Shown one piece after another: positions 8,545 to 17,736 of a stretch of 36,872 bases of DNA; the first letter of the stretch is position 1, and each line of letters begins with the position of its first letter. The position numbers and the translations under genes were made by a program. The DNA is from Methylotenera sp. (lineage in GTDB: Bacteria; Pseudomonadota; Gammaproteobacteria; Burkholderiales; Methylophilaceae). The notes under the pieces were generated by a model that did not search any database, had not been told where the DNA came from, and saw only the letters and a program-made list of their open reading frames with translations. The stretch lies in the NCBI GenBank assembly GCA_030682715.1, contig JAUXNQ010000043.1, positions 1 to 36,872 of the forward strand. The letters are read 5' to 3'.

Positions 8545-9912
8545 ATGTTAACAGCCCTCGCTTTTATAGTGACACTCGGCATAGTCGTGACTGTCCATGA
8601 GTATGGTCATTTTCAAGTTGCAAGGTGGTGCGGTGTAAAAGTGCTGAAATTCTCTATCGGTTTTGGCCAGCCGCTATGGCGTAAAAAGTTTGGTAAAGAT
8701 CAAACAGAATATGTGATTGCAGTAATACCTCTAGGCGGCTACGTGAAAATGCTTGGGGAAGATACGTTGACTGGCGAGTCGCATGTGAGCGGTGAAGATA
8801 TGTCGCGTGCACTGAACAGGCAAAGTGTAGGCAAGCGGATAGCAATCGTATTAGCAGGCCCGTTTGCAAATCTCCTGCTCGCGATTTTCCTTTACTGGGC
8901 TTTATTCATGACAGGTGTTGTGGGAATTAAACCTACCGTAGGTAATTTGATAGGCAATAGCCCCGCGGCTTTAATGAATCTACAAGCTGGAGAAGTCATT
9001 CAGAAAGTTGGCAATCAAAGCGTGAGTAGCTGGCAAGACGTGCGCTGGCTATTATTGAAAGAGAGTTTAAAGAAATCTGATGTTGCAATACAAACGATAA
9101 CCCCTCAGCAGGAAATAAAATCTTATCAACTCAATGTAGCCAAGGTTGATTTTGATGATGAGAAGCTGGATATTTTAGAAAAAATCGGCTTCATTGTAGA
9201 AATGCCTAAAATCACCCCTAAAATTGGAGAGGTCATTAAAGGCAGTCGTGCAGAGCAGGCTGGATTAAAAACCAATGATATTGTGCTGGAACTCAATCAA
9301 ACAAAAGTGACTGACTGGGATGCCTTTGTTAAAGAAATTAAGTCGCGTCCTGAAATGGTGATGCCATTATTAGTTGAACGAGACAGCCAGTTAATTAACC
9401 TTAGTATTACGCCAGAGGCTATCATTGAAAAAGATGAAAAGATAGGCCGTATCGGTGCTGGGTTTAATATGCAGCAAAGTGAGTTAGATGAATTTTTCAT
9501 TACAACTCACTATACAGTGGCTGGCGCATTTTTAAAAGCGGTAGAAAAAACATGGGACACAGCAACTTTTAGTTTAAAAATGTTGGGCAACATGGTGTTG
9601 GGTAATGTTTCATGGAAAGGCATGAGTGGGCCTGTCACTATCGCTAACTATGCTGGGCAAAGCGCTGATATGGGTCTGAAAGTTTTTATAGGGTTTTTGG
9701 CGCTAATTAGTATTAGTATCGGTGTGCTCAATCTCTTACCGATTCCCGTATTAGATGGCGGACATTTGATGTATTATATGGTTGAATTTTTTACAGGGCG
9801 ACCTGTGTCTGAAGCCGCAATGAATGTAGGGCAAAGAATCGGCGTTTTTCTACTCGCGTGTATGATGATTTTAGCGCTTTATAATGATATAAACAGATTG
9901 ATAACAGGCTAA
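8545..9912 (+). CDS. rseP: Site-2 intramembrane zinc protease RseP
   Basis: Cleaves the anti-sigma factor RseA within the inner membrane in the sigma-E envelope stress pathway, and also clears signal peptides, as known for the E. coli enzyme. The zinc site HEYGH is at residues 18-22 in the first membrane helix. Two PDZ domains follow, around 125-205 and 215-300. The second metal motif is in LLPIPVLDGGHLMYY near the third helix, and a final helix closes the 455-residue protein. It starts 39 bp after dxr. A GVLNLLPIPVLDGG block this well conserved leaves little doubt of the assignment. Confidence 0.95.
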   Translation: MLTALAFIVTLGIVVTVHEYGHFQVARWCGVKVLKFSIGFGQPLWRKKFGKDQTEYVIAVIPLGGYVKMLGEDTLTGESHVSGEDMSRALNRQSVGKRIAIVLAGPFANLLLAIFLYWALFMTGVVGIKPTVGNLIGNSPAALMNLQAGEVIQKVGNQSVSSWQDVRWLLLKESLKKSDVAIQTITPQQEIKSYQLNVAKVDFDDEKLDILEKIGFIVEMPKITPKIGEVIKGSRAEQAGLKTNDIVLELNQTKVTDWDAFVKEIKSRPEMVMPLLVERDSQLINLSITPEAIIEKDEKIGRIGAGFNMQQSELDEFFITTHYTVAGAFLKAVEKTWDTATFSLKMLGNMVLGNVSWKGMSGPVTIANYAGQSADMGLKVFIGFLALISISIGVLNLLPIPVLDGGHLMYYMVEFFTGRPVSEAAMNVGQRIGVFLLACMMILALYNDINRLITG

Positions 9913-9916
9913 TTGA

Positions 9917-12241
9917 ATGGTAATTCAAAATTTGAAACACCCAAAACTAAAACTTAAGTCTATGTTGTTACTTGTCTCTAGCTTATATGCTGGATCAGTG
10001 ATGGCGCTTGAACCATTTCAAGTTAAAGATATTCGAGTAGAAGGTATTCAGAGAACAGAAGCTGGCACGGTTTTTAGCCACTTACCTGTTAAAGTCGGTG
10101 AGATCATGGATGATGATCTAGCATCACAAGCGATTAAGTCGCTGTATAGCACAGGATTCTTCAAAGATGTGCGCATTGAAGCTGAAAATGATGTGCTAAT
10201 TGTCACTGTGCAAGAGCGTGCCGCAATTGCTCAGATTGATTTTAGTGGTAATAAATCATTCCCTACCGATAAAATGAAAGAGGGTTTGAAGCAGGTTGGT
10301 ATCTCAGAAAGCCAAATTTTCGATAAATCACAGTTAGATCGTGCTGAGCAGGAAATCAAGCGTCAATACCTGTCACAAGGTAAATACGGCGCTTCTGTGA
10401 AAACAGTCGTAACACCACTAGAACGTAATCGTGTTGCCGTTAGGTTCGATATCGAAGAGGGTGCGGTTTCCAAGATTCGTGATATTAATATCGTTGGTAA
10501 TAAAGCTTATTCGATAGAAGATCTTCGAGCAGAGTTTCTGCTTACGACACCAAACTGGATGAGTTGGTGGAATAAAGACGACCAATATTCTAAGCAAAAA
10601 TTAAATGCAGACTTAGAAACCTTACGTTCTTTTTATATGAACAAAGGGTATCTTGAATTTAATATTGATTCAACGCAGGTATCAATTACCCCTGATAAAA
10701 AAGACATCTACATTACAATCAATATTACTGAAGGTGAAAAATATACTATCTCCGAAGTGAAGTTGGCAGGTGAAACTTTAGTGCCTGAAGATGAGTTACG
10801 TCAATTAATTCAAGTGCAGGCTGGTGACACTTTCAGCCGCGAGAAAGTAACGCAAACAAGCAAAGCGATTAGTGATCGATTAAGTAACGACGGATATGCT
10901 TTTTCTAACGTCAATCCAGTACCTGAAATTAATAAAGAGCAGCACACCGCAGCATTTACTTTTTTCGTAGATCCAGGTAAACGTGTTTATGTCAGACGAA
11001 TTAATGTCGTTGGCAATACCCGTACGCGTGATGAAGTGATTCGACGTGAAGTGCGCCAGCTTGAGTCTGCTTGGTATGCATCTAATAAAATTGATCGTTC
11101 AAAAGAACGTATTGTGCGTACTGACTTTTTCTCAGACGTTAATGTGGAAACGCCAGCAGTACCAGGCACTGCAGACCAAGTGGATTTAAATATTAGCGTG
11201 ACAGAGAAATCTACAGGTAGCGTTCAGTTCGGTGCGGGTTTATCTAGTAACGAGGGTGTGGTTTTCGGTATTACAGTAAACCAGAATAACTTTCTGGGAA
11301 CTGGTAATCGCGTTAGTGCTCAAGTTAATACTGGTAAAGTGAACACAGTATACTCTCTTTCATATACAGACCCGTATTTCACGCCAGATGGTGTGAGTCG
11401 CGGCATTGACGTGTATCGTCGTGATGTTAATACAAGCTCTCTCAATATCGGCACCTATAACACCTCTTCTTATGGTGGCGGTGTTAGGTTTGGTATTCCT
11501 TTAAACGAAAGAGATGGTCTCAATTTTGGCCTTTCTGCAGACTTTACTAAAGTTGAGCTAAGAGCAAATAGCCCGATTCAATATCAAGACTTTTGTGGAA
11601 ACACTACTGGCTGTACAAGTAATTCTGTAGTAGCTAGTGCTGGGTGGGTGCATGACTCAAGAGACAGCATCATGTTTACGACTAAAGGGGTATTACAAAG
11701 ACTAACGGGAGAGTTGGCGCTTCCTGTACTAGATCTTGAGTATTATAAAATTGACTATAAACATGCATGGTTTAAGGAAGTTATTCCTTCGTATACCCTT
11801 ATGTTGAACGGTGAAATTGGTTACGCCGACTCTTATGGTAATAAGAACTATCCATTCTTTAAAAACTTTTATATGGGTGGAGTAAACTCTGTAAGGGGTT
11901 ATGATAACGGCTCATTAGGTCCTAGAACTACCGACACATTATCAGGTCGTGATTTTGCGTTAGGTGGTACTAAACGTTTGTTAGCTAACGCTGAATTGTA
12001 TCTACCAATACCAGGTTTGAAAGAGTCTAAGCAGTTTAGGATGAGTGCATTTATTGACGCTGGTAATGTGTTTGGCCCTGACGAATCGTATGATTTTGGT
12101 GGGCTAAGATATTCAACAGGCTTGGGCTTAAGTTGGATATCACCATTTGGTCCTTTGAAGTTAGTATTTGCTAAACCGTTGAATAGCAAAACTGGAGATA
12201 ATACACAAGCAATCCAATTCCAGTTAGGTCAGCAGTTCTAA
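9917..12241 (+). CDS. bamA: Outer membrane protein assembly factor BamA
   Basis: Central beta-barrel subunit of the BAM complex that inserts barrels into the outer membrane. The 774 residues begin with a signal peptide likely cleaved after VMA at residue 30. Five POTRA domains follow at about 34-101, 102-182, 185-274, 277-354 and 357-431, then the 16-strand barrel to the C-terminal phenylalanine (FQLGQQF). The loop-6 motif VRGY is at 659-662. C560 and C566 in the DFCGNTTGCTS segment could form a surface-loop disulphide. Only 4 bp separate it from rseP. A second in-frame ATG at 9962 would give a shorter leader but less of a positively charged n-region. Confidence 0.96.
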   Translation: MVIQNLKHPKLKLKSMLLLVSSLYAGSVMALEPFQVKDIRVEGIQRTEAGTVFSHLPVKVGEIMDDDLASQAIKSLYSTGFFKDVRIEAENDVLIVTVQERAAIAQIDFSGNKSFPTDKMKEGLKQVGISESQIFDKSQLDRAEQEIKRQYLSQGKYGASVKTVVTPLERNRVAVRFDIEEGAVSKIRDINIVGNKAYSIEDLRAEFLLTTPNWMSWWNKDDQYSKQKLNADLETLRSFYMNKGYLEFNIDSTQVSITPDKKDIYITINITEGEKYTISEVKLAGETLVPEDELRQLIQVQAGDTFSREKVTQTSKAISDRLSNDGYAFSNVNPVPEINKEQHTAAFTFFVDPGKRVYVRRINVVGNTRTRDEVIRREVRQLESAWYASNKIDRSKERIVRTDFFSDVNVETPAVPGTADQVDLNISVTEKSTGSVQFGAGLSSNEGVVFGITVNQNNFLGTGNRVSAQVNTGKVNTVYSLSYTDPYFTPDGVSRGIDVYRRDVNTSSLNIGTYNTSSYGGGVRFGIPLNERDGLNFGLSADFTKVELRANSPIQYQDFCGNTTGCTSNSVVASAGWVHDSRDSIMFTTKGVLQRLTGELALPVLDLEYYKIDYKHAWFKEVIPSYTLMLNGEIGYADSYGNKNYPFFKNFYMGGVNSVRGYDNGSLGPRTTDTLSGRDFALGGTKRLLANAELYLPIPGLKESKQFRMSAFIDAGNVFGPDESYDFGGLRYSTGLGLSWISPFGPLKLVFAKPLNSKTGDNTQAIQFQLGQQF

Positions 12242-12354
12242 AAAGGTTTTCATCAGGGCAATCGCATCGAAATATAGTGCTGGTTACTTATTCGATAGAG
12301 TGTCTTATGGCATAATGATGCCAATATTCGCATTGCAGGGTAAGGAGAAATTAA

Positions 12355-12858
12355 GTGAATCATTTTTTTAAAAGTATATTAGTTGCAAGTTTGATGGCAT
12401 GTGCAATGAATGCACAGTCAGCAGAATTAAAGGTTGGTTACGTACAAGTAGATAAAATTCTACAAGATGCCCCACAAACTGCTGAAAGTGGTAAAAAATT
12501 AGAAAAAGAATTTAGCCCACGCTCACAGGAACTTGATCGCATGGCTAAACAAATTAAAGATTTAGAAACAATTTTAGATAAAGAAGGGTTAACTCTTTCA
12601 GAGTCTGAGCGCCGCACAAAAGAACGCGATGCACAAAACATTAAAATTGAATTTCAACGTAAACAACGTGAGTTACGTGAAGATATTAATTTACGTAAAA
12701 ATGAAGAGTTAGGTTCATTGCAAGATCGTATTAACAAAGCTGTTCAGTCAGTTTCTGAAGCAGAGGGTTATGATTTAGTAGTCTATAGCGGAGTTGCTTA
12801 CGCAAGTAAGAAAATTGACATCACAGACAAAGTGTTAAAAATGTTAGGTAAAAAATAA
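12355..12858 (+). CDS. skp: Periplasmic chaperone Skp/OmpH family
   Basis: Jellyfish-shaped periplasmic holdase that carries unfolded outer-membrane proteins to BamA, encoded just upstream. The 167-residue precursor has a signal peptide ending at QSA near residue 23. After ELKVGYVQVDKILQDAP comes a long charged coiled coil (about residues 45-120) and a short closing segment YDLVVYSGVAYASKKIDITD. The GTG start is supported by TAAGGAG 8 bases upstream. The 113-bp gap to bamA carries GGCATAATGATGCC and a weak TTATTC-17-CATAAT promoter candidate. Confidence 0.92.
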   Translation: MNHFFKSILVASLMACAMNAQSAELKVGYVQVDKILQDAPQTAESGKKLEKEFSPRSQELDRMAKQIKDLETILDKEGLTLSESERRTKERDAQNIKIEFQRKQRELREDINLRKNEELGSLQDRINKAVQSVSEAEGYDLVVYSGVAYASKKIDITDKVLKMLGKK

Positions 12859-12897
12859 GTAGTTTGTCTGATAACCTTACATTTTTCGAGTTAAAGT

Positions 12898-13932
12898 ATG
12901 AATCAGCAATACTCACTTAACGATATTGTTAGTGCGCTAGGTGGTCATGTAATTGGTGATGGTGATGTGTTGATCAATAGAGTTTCTTCTATTGCAAATG
13001 CAAAAGCAGGCTCTATTAGTTTTTTTAATGATACTAAGTATCAGAAAGCGCTGGTTACAAGTGAAGCTAGCGCTTTTATTATGAAAGAAGCGCATAGTAA
13101 TTTAAGCACGCAACCCAAGATTGTTGTAGATAATCCTTATGCTTATTTTGCGAAACTGTCTGCTTTTTTAAATCCACTAGCTACAATGCCTCAAGGCATT
13201 CATGAAACTGCTGTCATCCATCCAACAGCTTATATTCCAAATTCATGTAGCATTGGCCCACTGGTTTATATTGGTGAAAATGTTACGCTTGGTGAAAGTG
13301 TTGTCATTACAGGTGGCTGCGTAATCGAAAACGATGTAACAATCGCAGATGGAACTCGATTAGAACCCAATGTGGTGATTAAGCATCATTGTGAGATTGG
13401 TGAATACTGTCATTTTTTCTCAGGTGTGATTATTGGTTCAGATGGATTTGGTTACGCAGAAGAAGCAGGGCGATGGCTTAAAATACCACAAGTTGGGCGT
13501 GTTGTTATTCATGCCAATGTAGATATTGGGGCCAATACTACTGTTGACCGTGGAGCTATTGATGACACTATTATCGAAGAGGGTGTAAAGCTCGACAATT
13601 TAATTCAAATAGGTCACAACTGTGTGATTGGCGCACATACCGTTATTGCGGGCTGTGTTGGTGTCGCGGGTAGTGCGCGTATTGGTCAGCACTGTAAAAT
13701 TGGTGGTGCTGCAATGATACTTGGGCATTTAGAAATAGCAGACAATATCACTATTTCACCTGGCAGTATGATTACTCGTTCGTTGATGACTGCGGACACA
13801 TACACTGCACTAATGCCCTTTCAAACACATAAGGCATGGTTAAGTACGGCTGCGAGGATTCGTCACTTAGATGATTTTGCAGATAAAATTAAACAACTTG
13901 AAAATGAGATTGCCTTGCTTAAAGCAAAGTAA
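12898..13932 (+). CDS. lpxD: UDP-3-O-(3-hydroxyacyl)glucosamine N-acyltransferase
   Basis: Third step of lipid A synthesis: transfers a 3-hydroxyacyl chain from ACP to the 2-amino group of UDP-3-O-acyl-glucosamine. The N-terminal uridine-binding domain covers about residues 1-100, followed by left-handed beta-helix hexapeptide repeats to about 300 and a C-terminal helix. The catalytic histidine is H240 in QIGHNCVIG, and SDGFGYA (181-187) is a further conserved site. At 344 residues it is of normal length. It starts 39 bp after skp, in the conserved skp-lpxD-fabZ-lpxA-lpxB order. Confidence 0.96.
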   Translation: MNQQYSLNDIVSALGGHVIGDGDVLINRVSSIANAKAGSISFFNDTKYQKALVTSEASAFIMKEAHSNLSTQPKIVVDNPYAYFAKLSAFLNPLATMPQGIHETAVIHPTAYIPNSCSIGPLVYIGENVTLGESVVITGGCVIENDVTIADGTRLEPNVVIKHHCEIGEYCHFFSGVIIGSDGFGYAEEAGRWLKIPQVGRVVIHANVDIGANTTVDRGAIDDTIIEEGVKLDNLIQIGHNCVIGAHTVIAGCVGVAGSARIGQHCKIGGAAMILGHLEIADNITISPGSMITRSLMTADTYTALMPFQTHKAWLSTAARIRHLDDFADKIKQLENEIALLKAK

Positions 13933-13987
13933 TGAAGACTTCAAGGATTAACGAAAAACTCTTTATAAGAAGCAAACCGAGATTAAT

Positions 13988-14458
13988 ATGACTAATAATG
14001 CAACCTCTACTACTAGTATGGATATTCATGAAATTCTAGAGCACTTGCCACATCGTTATCCATTCGTATTGGTTGATCGAGTGTTGTCTATGGAGTTAGG
14101 TAAAGAAATTACAGCGATTAAAAATGTAAGTGTGAATGAGCCTTATTTCCCTGGCCATTTTCCATACCATCCAGTGATGCCGGGCGTTTTGATTGTTGAG
14201 GCAATGGCACAAGCTGCTGCAATATTATCATTCAAGACAATGGACACTAAGCCTACTGATGACTCTGTCTACTATTTTGCAGGTATTGATAGCGCACGCT
14301 TTAAAAAGCCAGTGTCCCCAGGCGACCAAATTGTACTGAATGTGAAAATTGACCGTATTCTAAAAGGAATTTGGAAGTATTCAGGAGTTGCTACTGTTGA
14401 TGGTACTGTTGTTGCTGAAGCACAAATGATGTGCATCTTAAAAGCAATTGAGAAATAA
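13988..14458 (+). CDS. fabZ: (3R)-hydroxyacyl-ACP dehydratase FabZ
   Basis: Dehydrates 3-hydroxyacyl-ACP in fatty acid elongation and so competes with LpxA and LpxD for the same substrate pool. The hot-dog fold has catalytic H57 in [14 protein letters not shown] and E71 in [20 protein letters not shown] at the N-terminus is the family signature. The 156 residues include a short Thr/Ser-rich N-terminal extension; an internal ATG at residue 11 would give the more compact form. It sits between lpxD and lpxA as in most proteobacteria. Confidence 0.96.
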   Translation: MTNNATSTTSMDIHEILEHLPHRYPFVLVDRVLSMELGKEITAIKNVSVNEPYFPGHFPYHPVMPGVLIVEAMAQAAAILSFKTMDTKPTDDSVYYFAGIDSARFKKPVSPGDQIVLNVKIDRILKGIWKYSGVATVDGTVVAEAQMMCILKAIEK

Positions 14459-14506
14459 ATAGTTTAGTTAGCGTCACGTCGCGCGCAAAGAATAAGTGAA
14501 GTTAAA

Positions 14507-15289
14507 ATGCAGAATGTAAAAATTCATCCAACAGCCATCATCGATGCTTCAGCGGAACTTGATTCTAGCGTTGAAGTAGGCGCATTTTCTGTGATTGGGC
14601 CGCATGTAAAAATTGATGCAGGTACCCGTATCGCCAGCCATGTTGCGATTAACGGCCCAACGACTATTGGTAAGAATAACCAAATTTTCCAATTCTCATC
14701 ACTAGGTGAGGCTCCGCAGGATAAAAAGTACAAAGGTGAGCCGACCTTATTGGAGATTGGTGATAACAATACCATTCGAGAATTTTGCACTTTTAATCGT
14801 GGTACAGTCCAAGATAAAGGCACAACAAAAATTGGTAACGATAATTGGATTATGGCTTATGTGCATATTGCACATGATTGCCAAGTTGGCAATCATACCA
14901 TTTTAGCGAATAACTCCTCTCTTGCTGGTCATGTTGATATGTATGATTATGCAATTTTAGGTGGCTTCACGCTTGTGCATCAGTTCTGTAAGATAGGCTC
15001 TCATGTGATTACTGCGGTAGGCTCTGTTGTGTTTAAAGACATCCCGCCATATGTAACAGCCGCAGGGTATGATGCCAAACCCCATGGTATTAATTCAGAA
15101 GGTCTAAAACGTCGTGGTTTTTCGCCAGAGAGTATTTTGCAAATTAAACGCGCCTATAAAACGTTATATCGCAAAGGCTTAACTTTAGAAGAGTCTAAAG
15201 TTGAGCTAGAAGCCATGTTATCAAAAACACCAGAAATCGGACTTTTGACTGATTTTCTGAATGTATCTACTCGCGGCATTGTCCGTTAA
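14507..15289 (+). CDS. lpxA: UDP-N-acetylglucosamine O-acyltransferase
   Basis: First step of lipid A synthesis, acylating the 3-OH of UDP-GlcNAc with 3-hydroxyacyl-ACP. The 260-residue protein is a left-handed beta helix with hexapeptide repeats over residues 1-185 and a C-terminal helical domain after [10 protein letters not shown]. The catalytic histidine is H123 in [10 protein letters not shown]. The position matching the E. coli acyl-chain ruler G173 is valine here (V171 in HVITAVGSV), which should shorten the accepted chain. It ends 9 bp before lpxB. Confidence 0.96.
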   Translation: MQNVKIHPTAIIDASAELDSSVEVGAFSVIGPHVKIDAGTRIASHVAINGPTTIGKNNQIFQFSSLGEAPQDKKYKGEPTLLEIGDNNTIREFCTFNRGTVQDKGTTKIGNDNWIMAYVHIAHDCQVGNHTILANNSSLAGHVDMYDYAILGGFTLVHQFCKIGSHVITAVGSVVFKDIPPYVTAAGYDAKPHGINSEGLKRRGFSPESILQIKRAYKTLYRKGLTLEESKVELEAMLSKTPEIGLLTDFLNVSTRGIVR

Positions 15290-15298
15290 TCGCACGAT

Positions 15299-16432
15299 AT
15301 GGTTAGAATTGGCATTGTGGCTGGAGAAGCCTCTGGTGATTTACTTGGTAGTCACCTTATTCAAGCACTTAAACAGAAGCAGCCCGATATAGAGTTTGTT
15401 GGAATTGCAGGCCCTAAAATGATAAGCGAAGGGGCTAAGTCACTTTTTCCAATAGAGAGACTCTCTGTACGTGGGTATTTTGAGGTAATTAAGCATTTAT
15501 GGGGCCTTCTAAAACTACGTCGTGAATTACTCAATCATTTTTTAAGTAATCCACCAGACTTGTTTATTGGCATCGATGCACCTGATTTTAATTTCTGGTT
15601 AGAAACAAAACTTAAGCGCAAAGGCATTAAAACAATTCATTATGTGAGCCCCTCTATTTGGGCATGGCGTAATAATCGCATTAAAAAAATCAAGAAGGCT
15701 GTCACTCAGGTTTTAGCACTATTTCCTTTTGAGCCTGCCTTATATGAAGAAAAGGGTGTTCCTGTTGCTTATGTCGGGCATCCCTTAGCTGATATGCTGC
15801 CGATGGAGCCTGATGTCGCTGGTGCACGGGAAACTTTAAAACTAGAAACATCTTCGTTAGTCATCGCAATGCTTCCAGGCAGTCGTCAAAGTGAAGTGGA
15901 GCAACATGCAGATTTATTTGTACAAACAGCTAAGCATATTTACGCACAACAACCAAATGCTGTGTTTTTGGTACCATTGATTACGCGTGAAACGCGTCGT
16001 ATTTTTGAATTGGCTATTTTTAACGAGCTAGAGCCACTGCCTATCCAATTGTTGTTTGGTCACGCGCATGATGCAATGGAAGCGGCTGACGTAGTGATTG
16101 TTGCGTCTGGTACAGCAACACTTGAGGCAGCGTTACTTAAAAAGCCAATGGTAATTACATATCGCATGTCTAATTTGAGTTGGCAGCTACTCAAACGCAT
16201 GCGCTTGCAGCCATATGTTGGATTACCGAATATCTTGGCAGAGAAGTTTGTGGTGCCAGAGCTATTGCAAGATGATGCCACCCCTGAAAGACTTGCCCAA
16301 GCAACGCTTGATCTTGTCAACGATAAAGAAAAACTGGCTGAGATAAAAAAAGAATTTACTGATATTCACTATCAGTTAAAGCAAAACACAGCAGAAAAAG
16401 CAGCGATTGCTATACTCTCACATTTGAAATGA
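15299..16432 (+). CDS. lpxB: Lipid-A-disaccharide synthase
   Basis: GT19 glycosyltransferase that joins UDP-2,3-diacylglucosamine and lipid X to form the lipid A disaccharide at the inner membrane face. The N-terminal [17 protein letters not shown], the [10 protein letters not shown] and [10 protein letters not shown] blocks, [11 protein letters not shown] and [19 protein letters not shown] are diagnostic. The 377 residues are of normal length. Its TGA overlaps the rnhB ATG in an ATGA junction, implying translational coupling. Confidence 0.96.
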   Translation: MVRIGIVAGEASGDLLGSHLIQALKQKQPDIEFVGIAGPKMISEGAKSLFPIERLSVRGYFEVIKHLWGLLKLRRELLNHFLSNPPDLFIGIDAPDFNFWLETKLKRKGIKTIHYVSPSIWAWRNNRIKKIKKAVTQVLALFPFEPALYEEKGVPVAYVGHPLADMLPMEPDVAGARETLKLETSSLVIAMLPGSRQSEVEQHADLFVQTAKHIYAQQPNAVFLVPLITRETRRIFELAIFNELEPLPIQLLFGHAHDAMEAADVVIVASGTATLEAALLKKPMVITYRMSNLSWQLLKRMRLQPYVGLPNILAEKFVVPELLQDDATPERLAQATLDLVNDKEKLAEIKKEFTDIHYQLKQNTAEKAAIAILSHLK

Positions 16433-17031
16433 ATCAAAATCAGTTAATTTGTGGTGTTGATGAGGCTGGGCGTGGGCCTTTGGCTGGTGCTGTATATGCT
16501 GCGGCAGTTATACTTAATCCAGATAAACCTATTCAGGGTTTGGCCGACTCTAAAAAACTCAGTGAAAAAAAACGCGATGCATTAGCACTTGAAATTAAAG
16601 CGCACGCTTTTGCATGGGCGATTGCTTACAGTTCAGTCGAGGAAATTGACCAGCTTAATATCTTGCAAGCAAGTTTGCTTGCGATGAAACGTGCTATCGA
16701 GTCTGTTCAATCGAGTTTGGCTAGTATTGACCAACTAAACCTGCTTGTACAGGTGGATGGTAATCAGCGTCCAAAAATCAGTTTGCCTTGTGAAGCAATT
16801 GTTAAAGGCGATAGTAAGGTGCAAGCGATATCTGCTGCCTCTATCTTAGCCAAGACTGCACGTGATGCGGCATTGTATGATTTAGACCGACAGTACCCGA
16901 TGTATGGATTTGCACAGCATAAAGGTTATCCAACAGTTGCACACATGGCGCTACTACGTCAGCATGGCGTTTCACCTGTACATAGGCTTAGCTATGCGCC
17001 TGTTAAGGCCTTGATTCAATTAAGCCAGTAA
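16429..17031 (+). CDS. rnhB: Ribonuclease HII
   Basis: Removes ribonucleotides misincorporated in DNA and RNA from RNA-DNA hybrids. The catalytic acidic residues are D11, E12 ([13 protein letters not shown]), D110 (VQVDGN) and D128 (KGDSK). The block [17 protein letters not shown] and the C-terminal HKGYPT and HRLSYAPV are typical. The 200-residue length is normal. It ends the long envelope cluster and overlaps the 3' end of the convergent methyltransferase gene by 12 bp, leaving no room for a terminator. Confidence 0.95.
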   Translation: MNQNQLICGVDEAGRGPLAGAVYAAAVILNPDKPIQGLADSKKLSEKKRDALALEIKAHAFAWAIAYSSVEEIDQLNILQASLLAMKRAIESVQSSLASIDQLNLLVQVDGNQRPKISLPCEAIVKGDSKVQAISAASILAKTARDAALYDLDRQYPMYGFAQHKGYPTVAHMALLRQHGVSPVHRLSYAPVKALIQLSQ

Positions 17032-17736
17032 TAAGAACACTGTTGGTTTTTTATGTAAATCTGGTAAAGACGATGCTTTCCATTCCTTTATACGTTTAGT
17101 GACAATAAATTCTTCTGCCAAACTAATATTGCAGGCAATACATAACCTTGTTTCCCCGTGACAGTTGCTAATAATATCTTCTAGCATGTGCTGATTACGG
17201 TAGGGTGTTTCTATAAACACTTGAGTTTCTTGTTGTTTTGACTGTTTTTCAATCTCTTTAAGCTGATTGACTCTTGCAGCTTTATCACTTGGTAAATATC
17301 CTAAAAAAGTAAATCGTTGTCCATTTAAACCACTTGCCATTAGGCTAAGTAAAATGGATGAAGGGCCCACTAGGGGTGCTACGCGAATACCTTTTTGATG
17401 TGCCAGTGCTGCAAGTTTTGCACCTGGGTCTGCAATGCCAGGGCAACCAGCCTCGCTCATCAGACCCACATCTTTCCCAGCCATTAATGAGTTAAGTAGT
17501 GCTGGTAATTCTTTATCGCCAGTGTGCTCATTTAGTGTTTTCAGTACGAGCTCACGTATTGGTTTGCTATGTTGAATTGCACCTAAGAAATGGCGTGCAG
17601 TTTTTTCATTTTCAACAATAAACTCATCCAATTGTTGAGCTATCTTTACAACCTCTGAGGGTAACACCTTGGTGATATTATCTTCACCAAGGGTGACTGG
17701 TATAAAATATAGGGTCCCTGTTTTTTTATTAGTCAT
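17020..17736 (-). CDS. RsmI-like tetrapyrrole-methylase-family SAM methyltransferase
   Basis: A 238-residue SAM-dependent methyltransferase of the tetrapyrrole methylase superfamily. The N-terminal [15 protein letters not shown] replaces the ATPIGNLED-type motif of RsmI. The middle keeps the SAM loop [18 protein letters not shown] and the [17 protein letters not shown] block. It is shorter than RsmI (about 280) and lacks its C-terminal domain, so I read it as a paralogue rather than the 16S C1402 enzyme itself. Its substrate is unknown. Its ATG overlaps the stop of the DUF4139 gene by one base (TAATG), which implies translational coupling. It is convergent with rnhB. Confidence 0.75.
   Translation of the reverse strand: MTNKKTGTLYFIPVTLGEDNITKVLPSEVVKIAQQLDEFIVENEKTARHFLGAIQHSKPIRELVLKTLNEHTGDKELPALLNSLMAGKDVGLMSEAGCPGIADPGAKLAALAHQKGIRVAPLVGPSSILLSLMASGLNGQRFTFLGYLPSDKAARVNQLKEIEKQSKQQETQVFIETPYRNQHMLEDIISNCHGETRLCIACNISLAEEFIVTKRIKEWKASSLPDLHKKPTVFLLLA

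Noticed and set aside
17020-17736. Naming the methyltransferase rsmI
   Set aside because: The N-terminal motif differs from RsmI, the C-terminal domain is missing and the gene context is different.
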